64,000 nt of DNA from Mycolicibacterium sp. TUM20985 (GTDB lineage Bacteria > Actinomycetota > Actinomycetes > Mycobacteriales > Mycobacteriaceae), in the NCBI RefSeq assembly GCF_030295745.1, contig NZ_AP027291.1, forward strand, positions 3,782,001 to 3,846,000, in the 5' to 3' direction. The notes under the pieces were generated by a model. It worked only from the letters and a program-made list of their open reading frames with translations. It was not told the origin of the DNA and made no database searches. Shown here piece by piece: positions 28,001-34,748 of the stretch. Numbering within the stretch: position 1 is the stretch's first letter; every line of letters begins with the position of its first letter. A program made the position numbers and the translations under genes.

Positions 28001-28509
28001 CGCCGCATGCCGCGGCCTCCGCCGCCGGATACCGCCTTCACGAACAGCGGGTACTCCATGTCCGCCGCCGCGGCGACCAGTTCCTCGACCGATGCCGACG
28101 GCGCCGAGGACGCCAGCACGGGCAGACCCGCATCGCGCGCGGCGGCGATCGCCCTTGCCTTGTTGCCGGTCAGCTCCAGCACCTCGGCGCCGGGTCCGAC
28201 GAACGTGACGCCCGCCTCCGAGCAGGCGGTCGCGAGCTCCGGATTCTCGGAGAGAAATCCGTATCCGGGGTAGACCGCGTCGGCGCCGGCATCACGTGCA
28301 ACGCGGATGATCTCGTCGATCGAGAGATAGGACCGAACCGGATGCCCGGGCTCACCGATCTGATACGACTCGTCGGCCTTCATCCGGTGTGGCGAGTTGC
28401 GGTCCTCGTAGGCGTATACCGCCACCGTCGCGATGTTCATCTCATAAGCCGCGCGGAACGCGCGAATCGCTATCTCACCGCGGTTGGCCACCAACAGTTT
28501 GGAGATCAC
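25039..28509 (-). CDS. pca: Pyruvate carboxylase
   Basis: A 1156-residue single-chain pyruvate carboxylase that forms oxaloacetate from pyruvate, bicarbonate and ATP. Order: biotin carboxylase (1-~450, with VKAVSGGGGRGMR and FIELNPRIQVEHTVTE), carboxyltransferase (~530-800, with DTTFRDAHQSLLATR), the tetramerisation region, and a biotin carrier domain with EAMKME (Lys1098). The usual C-terminus would end near LLAVISP. Here about 23 extra residues (GRSGATGGSSSAGE...) follow, encoded by a short tandem duplication. The stop overlaps the apparent CTG start of rsmD. Confidence 0.97.
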   Translation of the reverse strand: MISKLLVANRGEIAIRAFRAAYEMNIATVAVYAYEDRNSPHRMKADESYQIGEPGHPVRSYLSIDEIIRVARDAGADAVYPGYGFLSENPELATACSEAGVTFVGPGAEVLELTGNKARAIAAARDAGLPVLASSAPSASVEELVAAAADMEYPLFVKAVSGGGGRGMRRVADAGALAEAIEAASREAESAFGDPMVYLEQAVLNPRHIEVQILADGKGNVIHLFERDCSVQRRHQKVIELAPAPNLSDDLRATICGDAVAFARRIGYSCAGTVEFLLDERGNHVFIELNPRIQVEHTVTEEITDVDLVASQLRIAAGETLADLGLSQDSIRVRGVAMQCRITTEDPAKGFRPDTGRITGYRSPGGAGIRLDGGTTLGAEISAHFDSMLVKMTCRGRDFSTAVTRARRGLAEFRIRGVSTNIPFLQAVVDDPDFRAGRVTTSFIDERPQLLTAHASADRGTKMLNYLAEVTVNSPYGDRTRIYPQDKLPGADVVDVEAPPVPGSRQRLVELGPEGFAAWLRDSPAVGVTDTTFRDAHQSLLATRVRTSGLMAVAPYIARMTPELLSLECWGGATYDVALRFLKEDPWERLAALREVVPNICLQMLLRGRNTVGYTPYPEVVTSAFVEEATATGIDIYRIFDALNNVESMRPAIDAVRETGTSVAEVAMSYTGDLSDPAETLYTLDYYLKLAEQIVDAGAHVLAIKDMAGLLRAPAAATLVSALRSRFDLPVHVHTHDTPGGQLATYTAAWQAGASAVDGAAAPLAGTTSQPSLSSIVAAAMHTRYDTGLSLSAVCDLEPYWEALRKVYAPFDVGASGMVAPTGRVYSHEIPGGQLSNLRQQAIALGLGNRFEDVENAYAGADRVLGHLVKVTPSSKVVGDLALALVGAGVTADEFAADPARFDIPDSVIGFLRGELGDPPGGWPEPLRTKALAGRSPAKPPTELSPQDEALLREPGTVRQRALNRLLFPGPTKEFEAHREIYGDTSRLSANQFWYGLRHGDEHRIQIDRGVDLIIGLEAISEADERGMRTVMCILNGQLRPVVVRDESIAETVPAAEKADRSNADHVAAPFAGVVTVNVAAGDQVSAGQAIATIEAMKMEAAITAPKAGTVDRVAVSATAQVEGGDLLAVISPAGRSGATGGSSSAGESEATGGSN
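25045..25096. repeat. Direct repeat in the 3' end of pca
   Basis: A 16-bp sequence (CGATCCCCCGGTCGCT) occurs at 25045-25060 and again at 25081-25096, 36 bp apart, with similar flanks. It encodes the repeated SGATGGS / SEATGGS tail of pyruvate carboxylase and abuts the rsmD start region. It looks like a recent slippage duplication. Confidence 0.75.
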
Positions 28510-28543
28510 GCACTACCCTAACCCGCCCCCCGGCCGGTCCGAC

Positions 28544-29173
28544 CTAGATCAGCGTCGACCAGTAATTCCAGAAGCGCACCAGGATCAGCAGGAGCACCGC
28601 GGTGAACCAGAGCACCACGAGAGACCAGCGCCACTGGTAGAGGACGCGCGCAAAAGTGTTGCCCGCCAAGGGCCGAAGGGCAATCGAGGACGCGACGACC
28701 AGAAGCGGTACGGTCACCGCCCACACCACCATGCAGTACGGGCACAGGGCCCCGATCACGTACAGGCTCTGATAGATCAGCCAGTGGACGAAGACGGCAC
28801 CGAGTAACGATCCGGCCGCGAGACCGGCCCACACCCATTGCGGGAGAGCGACTTTCGCCACGGCTAGCACGCCGATCACCACGACGACGGAGAACGCCGC
28901 AATGCCGATCAGGGGGTTGGGGAAGCCGAAGGCCGACGCCTGCGGGGTGACCATCACCGAGCCGCACGACAGCACCGGGTTGATGCTGCAGGACGGAACG
29001 TAGGCGGGGTTCTGCAGAAGCTTGATCTTCTCGATCGTCAGCGTGGCCGCCGCGACGAGACCGATCACACCGCCCAACAGCACCCACACGGCGCTGGCAG
29101 TGGGAACCCGTCCCGAGGGAACGTCCCCCGTCGGCGCGGCAGGCGCGGTCTCGTTGGCGGCGGCGACGCTCAT
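28544..29173 (-). CDS. Vitamin K epoxide reductase family membrane protein (VKOR)
   Basis: A 209-residue membrane protein with four to five predicted helices. It carries a loop cysteine pair (SCSINPVLSCG) and the active-site motif LCPYC in a later helix. In actinobacteria VKOR replaces DsbB: it reoxidises the periplasmic DsbA-like protein using menaquinone. The ATG at 29173 overlaps the stop of the DsbA-like gene (ATGA), giving a coupled DsbA-VKOR pair. It corresponds to M. tuberculosis Rv2968c. pca lies 34 bp downstream. Confidence 0.93.
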   Translation of the reverse strand: MSVAAANETAPAAPTGDVPSGRVPTASAVWVLLGGVIGLVAAATLTIEKIKLLQNPAYVPSCSINPVLSCGSVMVTPQASAFGFPNPLIGIAAFSVVVVIGVLAVAKVALPQWVWAGLAAGSLLGAVFVHWLIYQSLYVIGALCPYCMVVWAVTVPLLVVASSIALRPLAGNTFARVLYQWRWSLVVLWFTAVLLLILVRFWNYWSTLI

Positions 29174-29979
29174 GGCGCAGTCGGGGCCGGTGCCGCGGGT
29201 GTGGGTGTGGGTGTGGGTGCCGGCGCGGCGGGTGCGGTGTCCAGACCGGGCACGTCGCCGACGAGCTCCTTGATCTTGGCCACCAGGGCGTCGGGGGTGG
29301 AGAACTGGTAGTCCTCGCCGTTGATCCGGACGGTCGGGGTGCCGGTCACGTCCGTGGCGCTCGCCAGGCCCTTGGTCATGTCGAGGTAGCGGCCGTTGGT
29401 GATGCACTCGGGCACCTTGCCGGCGGCTCCGGCCTGACGCGCCGTCTCGATCAGCTGCTGGTTGGTGGGGAACGTCGTGCCGGTCTCACTCGGCTGCTGT
29501 GCGTACAGGGCGGCGTGGAACCGCCGGAAGACCTGCTTGTCGGGGGTGGTGTCCTCGTCGGCCACGCAGTATGCCGCCGCAGCGGCCCGCGACGAGTAGT
29601 TCTGGTTCGCCGGACGGTCGAGGATCGCGACGAGGTAGAAGTCGGTGGCCACCACGCCGCTGTCGATCAGCTTGCTGATGGTGGGGCCGAACTGCTGCTC
29701 GAACCTGCCGCAGACCGGGCAGAGGAAGTCCTCGTAGAGCGACAGCACGGCCTTCGGCTCCGTGGTGCCCTCCTTGGTGACGACGCTGCTGGTCGCCACC
29801 CGGATGGCCTTCGCCTCGCCATTCGCGGGCTTCGTGCTGCCGGAGGTGACGATGTAGAACACCAGGACCACCGCGAAGATGACCACGACCGCGGTCAGCC
29901 CGACCTGGATCATCACGTTGCGCCTGCGGTCGGCAGCCTTCAGGTCGTAGCTGGCGTTCTTCTTGGGTTTCGTGGCCAC
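29170..29979 (-). CDS. Membrane-anchored DsbA-like thiol oxidoreductase
   Basis: A 269-residue protein with a short cytosolic N-terminus, one transmembrane helix (residues ~23-45) and a DsbA/thioredoxin domain outside the membrane. The active site is FLCPVCGRF, and the cis-Pro loop is TGTPTV. It should introduce disulfides into exported proteins and be recycled by the adjacent VKOR. The C-terminus ends in a Pro/Ala/Thr tail encoded by a short GTGGGT repeat array near 29199-29222. The start is GTG at 29979. It corresponds to M. tuberculosis Rv2969c. Confidence 0.93.
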   Translation of the reverse strand: MATKPKKNASYDLKAADRRRNVMIQVGLTAVVVIFAVVLVFYIVTSGSTKPANGEAKAIRVATSSVVTKEGTTEPKAVLSLYEDFLCPVCGRFEQQFGPTISKLIDSGVVATDFYLVAILDRPANQNYSSRAAAAAYCVADEDTTPDKQVFRRFHAALYAQQPSETGTTFPTNQQLIETARQAGAAGKVPECITNGRYLDMTKGLASATDVTGTPTVRINGEDYQFSTPDALVAKIKELVGDVPGLDTAPAAPAPTPTPTPAAPAPTAP

Positions 29980-30013
29980 GGCACTAGGGTACCGGCGGCG
30001 TCCCGCGTAGCCG

Positions 30014-31150
30014 TCAGGCCCGGCTCAGGTGCGCCCGCAGCGCCGAGACGATCTCCGCGGTGGCGGTCGCGCTGGCGCCGCCGAGGGGGAAGAAATTGGC
30101 GAAGGCGTGCACCAGCGAGCCGAACTGCCGGTGATCGACGGTGACACCCGCGGCGGCGAGCGCGTCGGCGTACTGGTTGCCCTCGTCCCGCAGCGGGTCG
30201 AAGCCGCCGGTGAGCACCATCGCCGGCGGCAACCCGGACAGGTCCTTGGCTAGCAGGGGTGACACCCGCGGGTCGTTGCGTTCGAGCGTGGAACCCGCCA
30301 GGTAGTTGTCGCGGAACCAGTCCATGTCCTTTTTGGTGAGGAAGAAGCCGTCGGCGAACAGCGTCTTGGACCTGGTGTCGTTCGCGAAATCGGTGGCCGG
30401 GTAGAGCAGCATCTGCAAGGTCGGCAGCGCGACCCCCTCGTCACGGGCCAGCTGGCAGACCACCGCCGACAGGTTGCCTCCGGCGCTGTCACCGCCCACG
30501 GCCACCCGCGCAGGGTCGGCGCCGAGCTCGACCGCGTGCTCCCGGGCCCAGCGGTAGGCGGCGTAGCAGTCCTCGATCGCGGCGGGTGCCGGGTGCTCCG
30601 GTGCCAGCCGGTAGTCGACGGCGAGGACGTGCACCCCGGCGTCGCGACAGATCAACCGGCACAGATCGTCATGGGTGTCGAGGTCGCCGACGACGAAGCC
30701 GCCGCCATGGAAGAACACCAGGAGAGGTTCTGAGCCCGACGCGTTGACCGGGGTGTAGTGCCGGACAGGTATCGCACCGGCAGCACCGGGTATCGACAGG
30801 TCCCGCACACCGACGGCGATACCGGCGTCGATCATCGAGGCCAGCTTCCGCAATTGCGTCCTCGCGACGGTGACGTCACTGCTGGCCACCAACCCGTTGA
30901 TCCCCGCCGACCGTTGCGCGGCGAGCATGAACTGCAGCGTCGTATCGAGGGTATTGCCATCGATCGTCACGGAACGACGACCGACCAGCAGCCGCTTGGC
31001 GGCGTTGGGAAGGTGCGGAAGCAGGCGCAGCATCACGCCGCTGGAGGCGTTGAGCACCGCCAGCCGGGCGCGGCCGGGTTCGCCCGCGTCGCCGTGCGCC
31101 ACGGCGCTCGATCCTCTTGCCGGAACGTCCACTGGCAGACTCCTCGTCAT
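30014..31150 (-). CDS. lipN: Alpha/beta-hydrolase esterase of the HSL family
   Basis: A 378-residue carboxylesterase/lipase. The oxyanion-hole motif is FFHGGGFVVG, the nucleophile elbow is GGDSAGG (catalytic Ser), and catalytic Asp and His lie in GGFDPLRDEG and SLVHAFANF. This is the hormone-sensitive lipase class, which cleaves short-chain esters. Position and sequence agree with M. tuberculosis LipN (Rv2970c). The start ATG 31150 has an AAGGAG site and gives MTRSLP; the longer open frame is not supported. The start codon overlaps the start of the divergent aldo-keto reductase gene. Confidence 0.9.
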   Translation of the reverse strand: MTRSLPVDVPARGSSAVAHGDAGEPGRARLAVLNASSGVMLRLLPHLPNAAKRLLVGRRSVTIDGNTLDTTLQFMLAAQRSAGINGLVASSDVTVARTQLRKLASMIDAGIAVGVRDLSIPGAAGAIPVRHYTPVNASGSEPLLVFFHGGGFVVGDLDTHDDLCRLICRDAGVHVLAVDYRLAPEHPAPAAIEDCYAAYRWAREHAVELGADPARVAVGGDSAGGNLSAVVCQLARDEGVALPTLQMLLYPATDFANDTRSKTLFADGFFLTKKDMDWFRDNYLAGSTLERNDPRVSPLLAKDLSGLPPAMVLTGGFDPLRDEGNQYADALAAAGVTVDHRQFGSLVHAFANFFPLGGASATATAEIVSALRAHLSRA

Positions 31151-32006
31151 GGCTTCTCCTTCGAACCCTTCGGTTCCCTCGATCACGCTGAACGACGGTA
31201 ATTCGATACCAGCCATCGGGCTGGGCGTTTGGCAGACCCCCGCGGGCGACACCGAGCGGGCGGTCGGTGCCGCACTGAACGCAGGTTATCGGCACGTCGA
31301 CACGGCGGCGGCCTACGGCAACGAGGCCGAGGTGGGGCTGGCCCTGGCGGCGGCCGCGTCCTCGGGTATCGCCCGCGACGACGTGTTCGTCGTGACGAAG
31401 CTGTGGAATTCCGAGCAGGGGTACGACACGACGCTGCGGGCCTTCGACGTGAGTATGGGCAAGTTGGGCGTCGACTACCTGGATCTCTATCTCATTCACT
31501 GGCCGATGCCGGAGGTGAACGCCTTCGTCGACACCTTCAAGGCATTCGCGCACCTGCGCGATCAGGGCCGTGTTCGCTCGATCGGCGTCAGCAACTTCGA
31601 ACCTGAGCACCTGCACACCCTCATCGATGCCGTGGGCATCGTGCCGGCGGTGAATCAGATCGAGCTGCATCCTCTGCTTCCACAGTCTGAGCTGCGGAAA
31701 CTACATGACAGCCTGGGAATCGCCACCGAGGCGTGGAGCCCGTTGGGACAGGGCTCGCTGCTGGAAAATGCGACCGTCACCGCCGTTGCCGAGGCGCACG
31801 GCAAAACGCCAGCGCAGGTGCTGATTAGGTGGCACGTCCAGCTCGGTAATATCGTCATCCCGAAATCGGTGAACCCCGACAGGATTGCGAGCAACTTCGA
31901 CGTGTTCGATTTCGAGCTCAGCGAGCAGGACATGACGTCCATCGCCGAACTCGAGGACGGAACGCGGCTGGGTCCCGATCCGCGAACCTTCAACTTCACA
32001 GGATAG
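31149..32006 (+). CDS. Aldo/keto reductase, copy 1
   Basis: A 285-residue NADPH-dependent aldo/keto reductase, a TIM barrel of the 2,5-diketogluconate reductase type. The catalytic tetrad is visible: Asp and Tyr in VDTAAAYGNE, Lys in VVTKLWN and His in YLIHWP. NADPH-binding residues lie in IPKSVNPDRI. The start ATG at 31149 sits in a CATG shared with the divergent lipN start; no good ribosome-binding site precedes it, so a leaderless transcript is possible. A paralogue follows after 5 bp. The substrate is unknown; relatives reduce reactive aldehydes such as methylglyoxal. Confidence 0.88.
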   Translation: MASPSNPSVPSITLNDGNSIPAIGLGVWQTPAGDTERAVGAALNAGYRHVDTAAAYGNEAEVGLALAAAASSGIARDDVFVVTKLWNSEQGYDTTLRAFDVSMGKLGVDYLDLYLIHWPMPEVNAFVDTFKAFAHLRDQGRVRSIGVSNFEPEHLHTLIDAVGIVPAVNQIELHPLLPQSELRKLHDSLGIATEAWSPLGQGSLLENATVTAVAEAHGKTPAQVLIRWHVQLGNIVIPKSVNPDRIASNFDVFDFELSEQDMTSIAELEDGTRLGPDPRTFNFTG

Positions 32007-32011
32007 GTGAC

Positions 32012-32851
32012 ATGACCTCGGCGGCAGCTATCCCACAAGTGGCTCTCAACGACGAGAACGGCATCCCCGCTCTCGGGATCGGCGTCGGCGAGCTGTCGGA
32101 CGCCGAGACCGAACGCGCCGTGTCGACCGCACTCGAGATCGGTGTCCGCCTGATCGACACGGCCTCCGCGTACGGCAACGAAGAGGCGGTGGGGCGGGCC
32201 GTGGCCGCGTCGGGCATCCCCCGCGCCGAGATCTTCCTCACCACCAAGCTGGCCGCCGGTGACCAGGGCTTCCGAGCCGCCGTGGACGCGTGCCGGGCCA
32301 GCCTCGAGCGGCTGGGCACGGACTACATCGACGCCTACCTCATCCATTGGCCTGGCGCCGATGCCGGCGCCTACATGCACAGCTGGGGCGGCCTGCTGAA
32401 GCTGCGGGAGGACGGCCTGGTCAAGTCGATCGGCGTCTGCAACTTCTCGGCAGAGGATCTGTCCAACATCATCGAGTTGTCCTACGTCGCGCCCGCCGTC
32501 AATCAGATCGAGCTTCATCCGCTGCTCAACCAATCCGAGCTACGCGCCGTCAACGCCGAACACGACATCGTCACCGAGGCCTACGGCCCGTTGGGCGTTG
32601 GCCGCCTGCTCGACAACCCGACCGTCACGTCGATCGCCGCGGAGTACTCCAAGTCGCCCGCCCAGGTGTTGATCCGGTGGAGCCTTCAGCTCGGCAACGT
32701 GGTGATCCCCCGCTCGGCCACGCCGGCGCGCATCGCGGAGAACGCGGACGTGTTCGAGTTCGAGCTGGCCGCCGAGCACATGGACGCGCTCAACGGTCTC
32801 GACGACGGCACCCGCTTCCGGCCCGACCCCGCGACCTACACGGGTACCTAG
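32012..32851 (+). CDS. Aldo/keto reductase, copy 2
   Basis: A 279-residue paralogue of the preceding gene, and the better match to M. tuberculosis Rv2971 (ending DPATYTGT). Tetrad residues lie in IDTASAYGNE, LTTKLAAG and YLIHWPG; cofactor binding is in IPRSATPARI. The two genes are 5 bp apart and surely co-transcribed. The TAG stop (32849-32851) lies in a 21-bp sequence that recurs at 34046-34066, at the end of the HNH nuclease gene. This gene probably once converged directly on that nuclease. Confidence 0.92.
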   Translation: MTSAAAIPQVALNDENGIPALGIGVGELSDAETERAVSTALEIGVRLIDTASAYGNEEAVGRAVAASGIPRAEIFLTTKLAAGDQGFRAAVDACRASLERLGTDYIDAYLIHWPGADAGAYMHSWGGLLKLREDGLVKSIGVCNFSAEDLSNIIELSYVAPAVNQIELHPLLNQSELRAVNAEHDIVTEAYGPLGVGRLLDNPTVTSIAAEYSKSPAQVLIRWSLQLGNVVIPRSATPARIAENADVFEFELAAEHMDALNGLDDGTRFRPDPATYTGT

Positions 32852-32867
32852 GCGAGAGGGCAGGTCG
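32847..32867. repeat. Direct repeat, left copy (relic of the HNH gene tail)
   Basis: Twenty-one bases identical to 34046-34066. On the minus strand this copy reads TCPLA-stop, the same as the last codons of the HNH nuclease, with further similarity (GAATA versus DAAS) beyond an apparent codon-size indel. It bounds the SnoaL-TetR segment on the left. Confidence 0.85.
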
Positions 32868-32879
32868 CCGTCGCGGCGC

Positions 32880-33290
32880 CTACCCCAGCGCGTCGTGCCA
32901 GCACTTCGTGTCGGTGATCTGGATGAGCGACGCGATCCTGCCGTCCTGGATGGTGATGTCGTGCGCGAACGCTGCCTCGTACGGCCGTCCCGCGGTACGA
33001 CTGCGGCCCCGGTAGTAGCCGAAGACGACGACACGTTCGTCACCAACGGCGAGGAACTCATCGGGTTGAGGCGCGGCGTCGTAATGGGTGAACGTCGCCG
33101 CCCAGACTTCGTTCAGCATCGTCAACGGACCCTCGACATCGCCGCCCACTCCGAAAGGCATTCCGGCGCTGACTCTTCCAACGAATGTCGGGTGCAGGAG
33201 ATGTGCGAGCGCAACACCATCGCCGGCGGAGAATGCCGTGTAGAGCCGCTCGGCGATGACGGTTGCGGTGCTCGGTTCCCGGGTGCTCAC
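32880..33290 (-). CDS. SnoaL-like / NTF2-fold protein
   Basis: A protein of about 136 residues with the small cone-shaped NTF2-like fold. It opens with VIAERLYTAFSAGDGVALAHLLHPTF, then has ERVVVFGYYRGR and the typical final strand IQDGRIASLIQITDT. The family includes polyketide cyclases, isomerases and many proteins without known activity. GTG 33290 is chosen as the start because similarity begins there; an in-frame ATG 48 codons upstream gives an Arg/Cys-rich extension that does not look real. It is divergent from the TetR gene, whose operators lie 130-170 bp upstream, so it is a likely regulatory target. It lies within a segment bounded by direct repeats. Confidence 0.75.
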   Translation of the reverse strand: MSTREPSTATVIAERLYTAFSAGDGVALAHLLHPTFVGRVSAGMPFGVGGDVEGPLTMLNEVWAATFTHYDAAPQPDEFLAVGDERVVVFGYYRGRSRTAGRPYEAAFAHDITIQDGRIASLIQITDTKCWHDALG

Positions 33291-33420
33291 CGAAGGCCCC
33301 GTCGATCGGCGGTCAGTTCTTCGGACGCATCGCCCCGGACCGGCCGCAGAAGCCGGCCAACCGCCGCACACGAGGGTGGCACGCGCAGAGGTACATGGAG
33401 ATTCACTGCAACACTCCCGT

Positions 33421-33440
33421 TCTAGAGACTTCACTCTAGA
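33421..33440. promoter_or_regulatory. TetR operator, dyad 1
   Basis: A perfect palindrome TCTAGAG-N6-CTCTAGA. Its core TAGAG-N6-CTCTA is repeated 23 bp downstream. It lies between the divergent SnoaL-like and TetR genes, as expected for an operator of the adjacent regulator. Confidence 0.7.
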
Positions 33441-33445
33441 AGTAG

Positions 33446-33461
33446 TAGAGCATAGTCTCTA
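33446..33461. promoter_or_regulatory. TetR operator, dyad 2
   Basis: A second TAGAG-N6-CTCTA palindrome in register with dyad 1 (centres 23 bp apart, about two helical turns). It ends 4 bp before the TetR ATG, so a bound repressor would block its own gene. Confidence 0.7.
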
Positions 33462-33465
33462 GTTC

Positions 33466-34050
33466 ATGGGTAGACCCCCGGTCCATTCCGATCTCGACTT
33501 TCTGCACGCAGCCGCGGCGCTCTTCGCCGGCGGTGGAGATCGGGCCCTCACCATGAGTTCGGTGGCTAGGGAGGCCGGCGCCTCGAACGGCTCGATCTAT
33601 CATCGTTTTCCCGACCGGGCATCGCTGCTCGCTGCATTGTGGCTGCGAACCACACGCGAGTTCGAGCACGAATACTTCGCCGTTCTCGGCGATCCCCCCA
33701 CGCGCACCGGAATCGTAGGCGCCGCCGCCTGGGTGGTGGACTGGTGCCGCGGCCATGTTCCCGAGGCGATCGTTCTCCAAGCGGGTATCCGAGCGTTCAA
33801 CCCAACCGAATGGCCGGAATCCGCCCGAGCGGACGCGGCCGCCACGGACCTTGCCACTCAATCGAGAATCGCCGCTGCCGTTCGAGCCGTGGCCAAGCAG
33901 ACCGGCCTCCCGCGAGACCAGATCGCCTTCGCGATGCTCGATCTGCCGTTGGCAGCAGTACGCCCCCACCTGCTGGCCGGTGAGGCGCCACCCAACCGGG
34001 TCACGGCGCTGGTTCGCAGCCTCGCGGAGCGCGTGCTCGCCGCGGCCTAG
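33466..34050 (+). CDS. TetR/AcrR family transcriptional regulator
   Basis: A 194-residue repressor with an N-terminal helix-turn-helix (MSSVAREAGASNGSIYHRF, residues ~30-48) and a helical ligand-binding C-terminal domain (WVVDWCRGHVPEAIVLQ onward). It probably represses itself and the divergent SnoaL-like gene through the tandem palindromes at 33421-33461. The ligand is unknown. The stop TAG (34048-34050) shares CTAG with the stop of the convergent HNH nuclease. That CTAG lies in the right copy of the 21-bp direct repeat, which marks the right boundary of the inserted segment. Confidence 0.9.
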   Translation: MGRPPVHSDLDFLHAAAALFAGGGDRALTMSSVAREAGASNGSIYHRFPDRASLLAALWLRTTREFEHEYFAVLGDPPTRTGIVGAAAWVVDWCRGHVPEAIVLQAGIRAFNPTEWPESARADAAATDLATQSRIAAAVRAVAKQTGLPRDQIAFAMLDLPLAAVRPHLLAGEAPPNRVTALVRSLAERVLAAA

Positions 34051-34066
34051 GCGAGAGGGCAGGTCG
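34046..34066. repeat. Direct repeat, right copy
   Basis: Twenty-one bases identical to 32847-32867, 1199 bp apart. This copy contains the functional end of the HNH nuclease gene (TCPLA-stop) and the TetR stop codon. Confidence 0.85.
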
Positions 34067-34748
34067 ACGCGGCGTCGCGCAGCACCACCGCGGACCGGTC
34101 GTCGATCGGCAGCGCGTAACCCCGCAGCACGGCAGCGAACTGCACGGCGTACTGGCACCAGAACGCATGGTTGGGCGGCATCCAGTCGGCCGGCTCGGCA
34201 TCACCCTTGTCCTGGTTCGCCTGACCTTGCACCGCAAGGAGATTCGCGGGATCGTTGGCGAACCGGATGCGCATCGCGTCGGTCCAATTCCTGGCGCCGA
34301 GATCCCACGCCAGGGCCAGCGGCACCAGGTGATCGATCTGTACCGCGGCGCCGATCTGATTGCCCCTGGTGAACGTGACGGTGTCGCTGGTGTACGGGTC
34401 ATGCAACGTACCGGTGGCGACCGCCGTGGGGCAGCGCGTGATCGCGGTGAACGTCTTGTCGACCAGGTCCCGGTCGAGGATGTCGTTGCGGGTGTCGCAG
34501 CCGTTGTGCCCGCCGGGTGCGGTGGTGTCGTCGGTCCACGCCTCGCCGAAGGCCGCTCGGCGATAGTCGTGCCCGTGCACCCGCGCCGGGATGAGGGCGA
34601 TGCCGGCGAGGATGTCCACCCCGGGCGCCACGGTGGGCACGTCGGCGTCGGCGACGAACCGGCTGGCACGGTCGCTGGCCGCGGTGACCTGAACGGCGAC
34701 CACGATGGCGAGCACCGCTGCCACGACGGCCCAGCCGGACCGCTTCAC
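34047..34748 (-). CDS. Secreted HNH endonuclease-like protein
   Basis: A 233-residue protein with an N-terminal hydrophobic segment (residues ~5-24) indicating export or membrane anchoring. An HNH-type nuclease domain follows: QIDHLVPLALAWDLGA supplies the His-rich motif and ANDPANLLAVQGQANQDKGD the downstream Asn/Lys elements, as in the DUF1524/GmrSD C-terminal family. It matches M. tuberculosis Rv2972c. The likely role is extracellular nuclease, but this is inferred. The GTG start at 34748 overlaps the recG stop (GTGA). Its last codons are duplicated at 32847-32867. Confidence 0.85.
   Translation of the reverse strand: MKRSGWAVVAAVLAIVVAVQVTAASDRASRFVADADVPTVAPGVDILAGIALIPARVHGHDYRRAAFGEAWTDDTTAPGGHNGCDTRNDILDRDLVDKTFTAITRCPTAVATGTLHDPYTSDTVTFTRGNQIGAAVQIDHLVPLALAWDLGARNWTDAMRIRFANDPANLLAVQGQANQDKGDAEPADWMPPNHAFWCQYAVQFAAVLRGYALPIDDRSAVVLRDAASTCPLA

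Noticed and set aside
32868..34045. Insertion sequence or integron cassette in the SnoaL-TetR segment
   Set aside because: No transposase, integrase, terminal inverted repeats or attC-like structure is visible; only the direct repeats support insertion.
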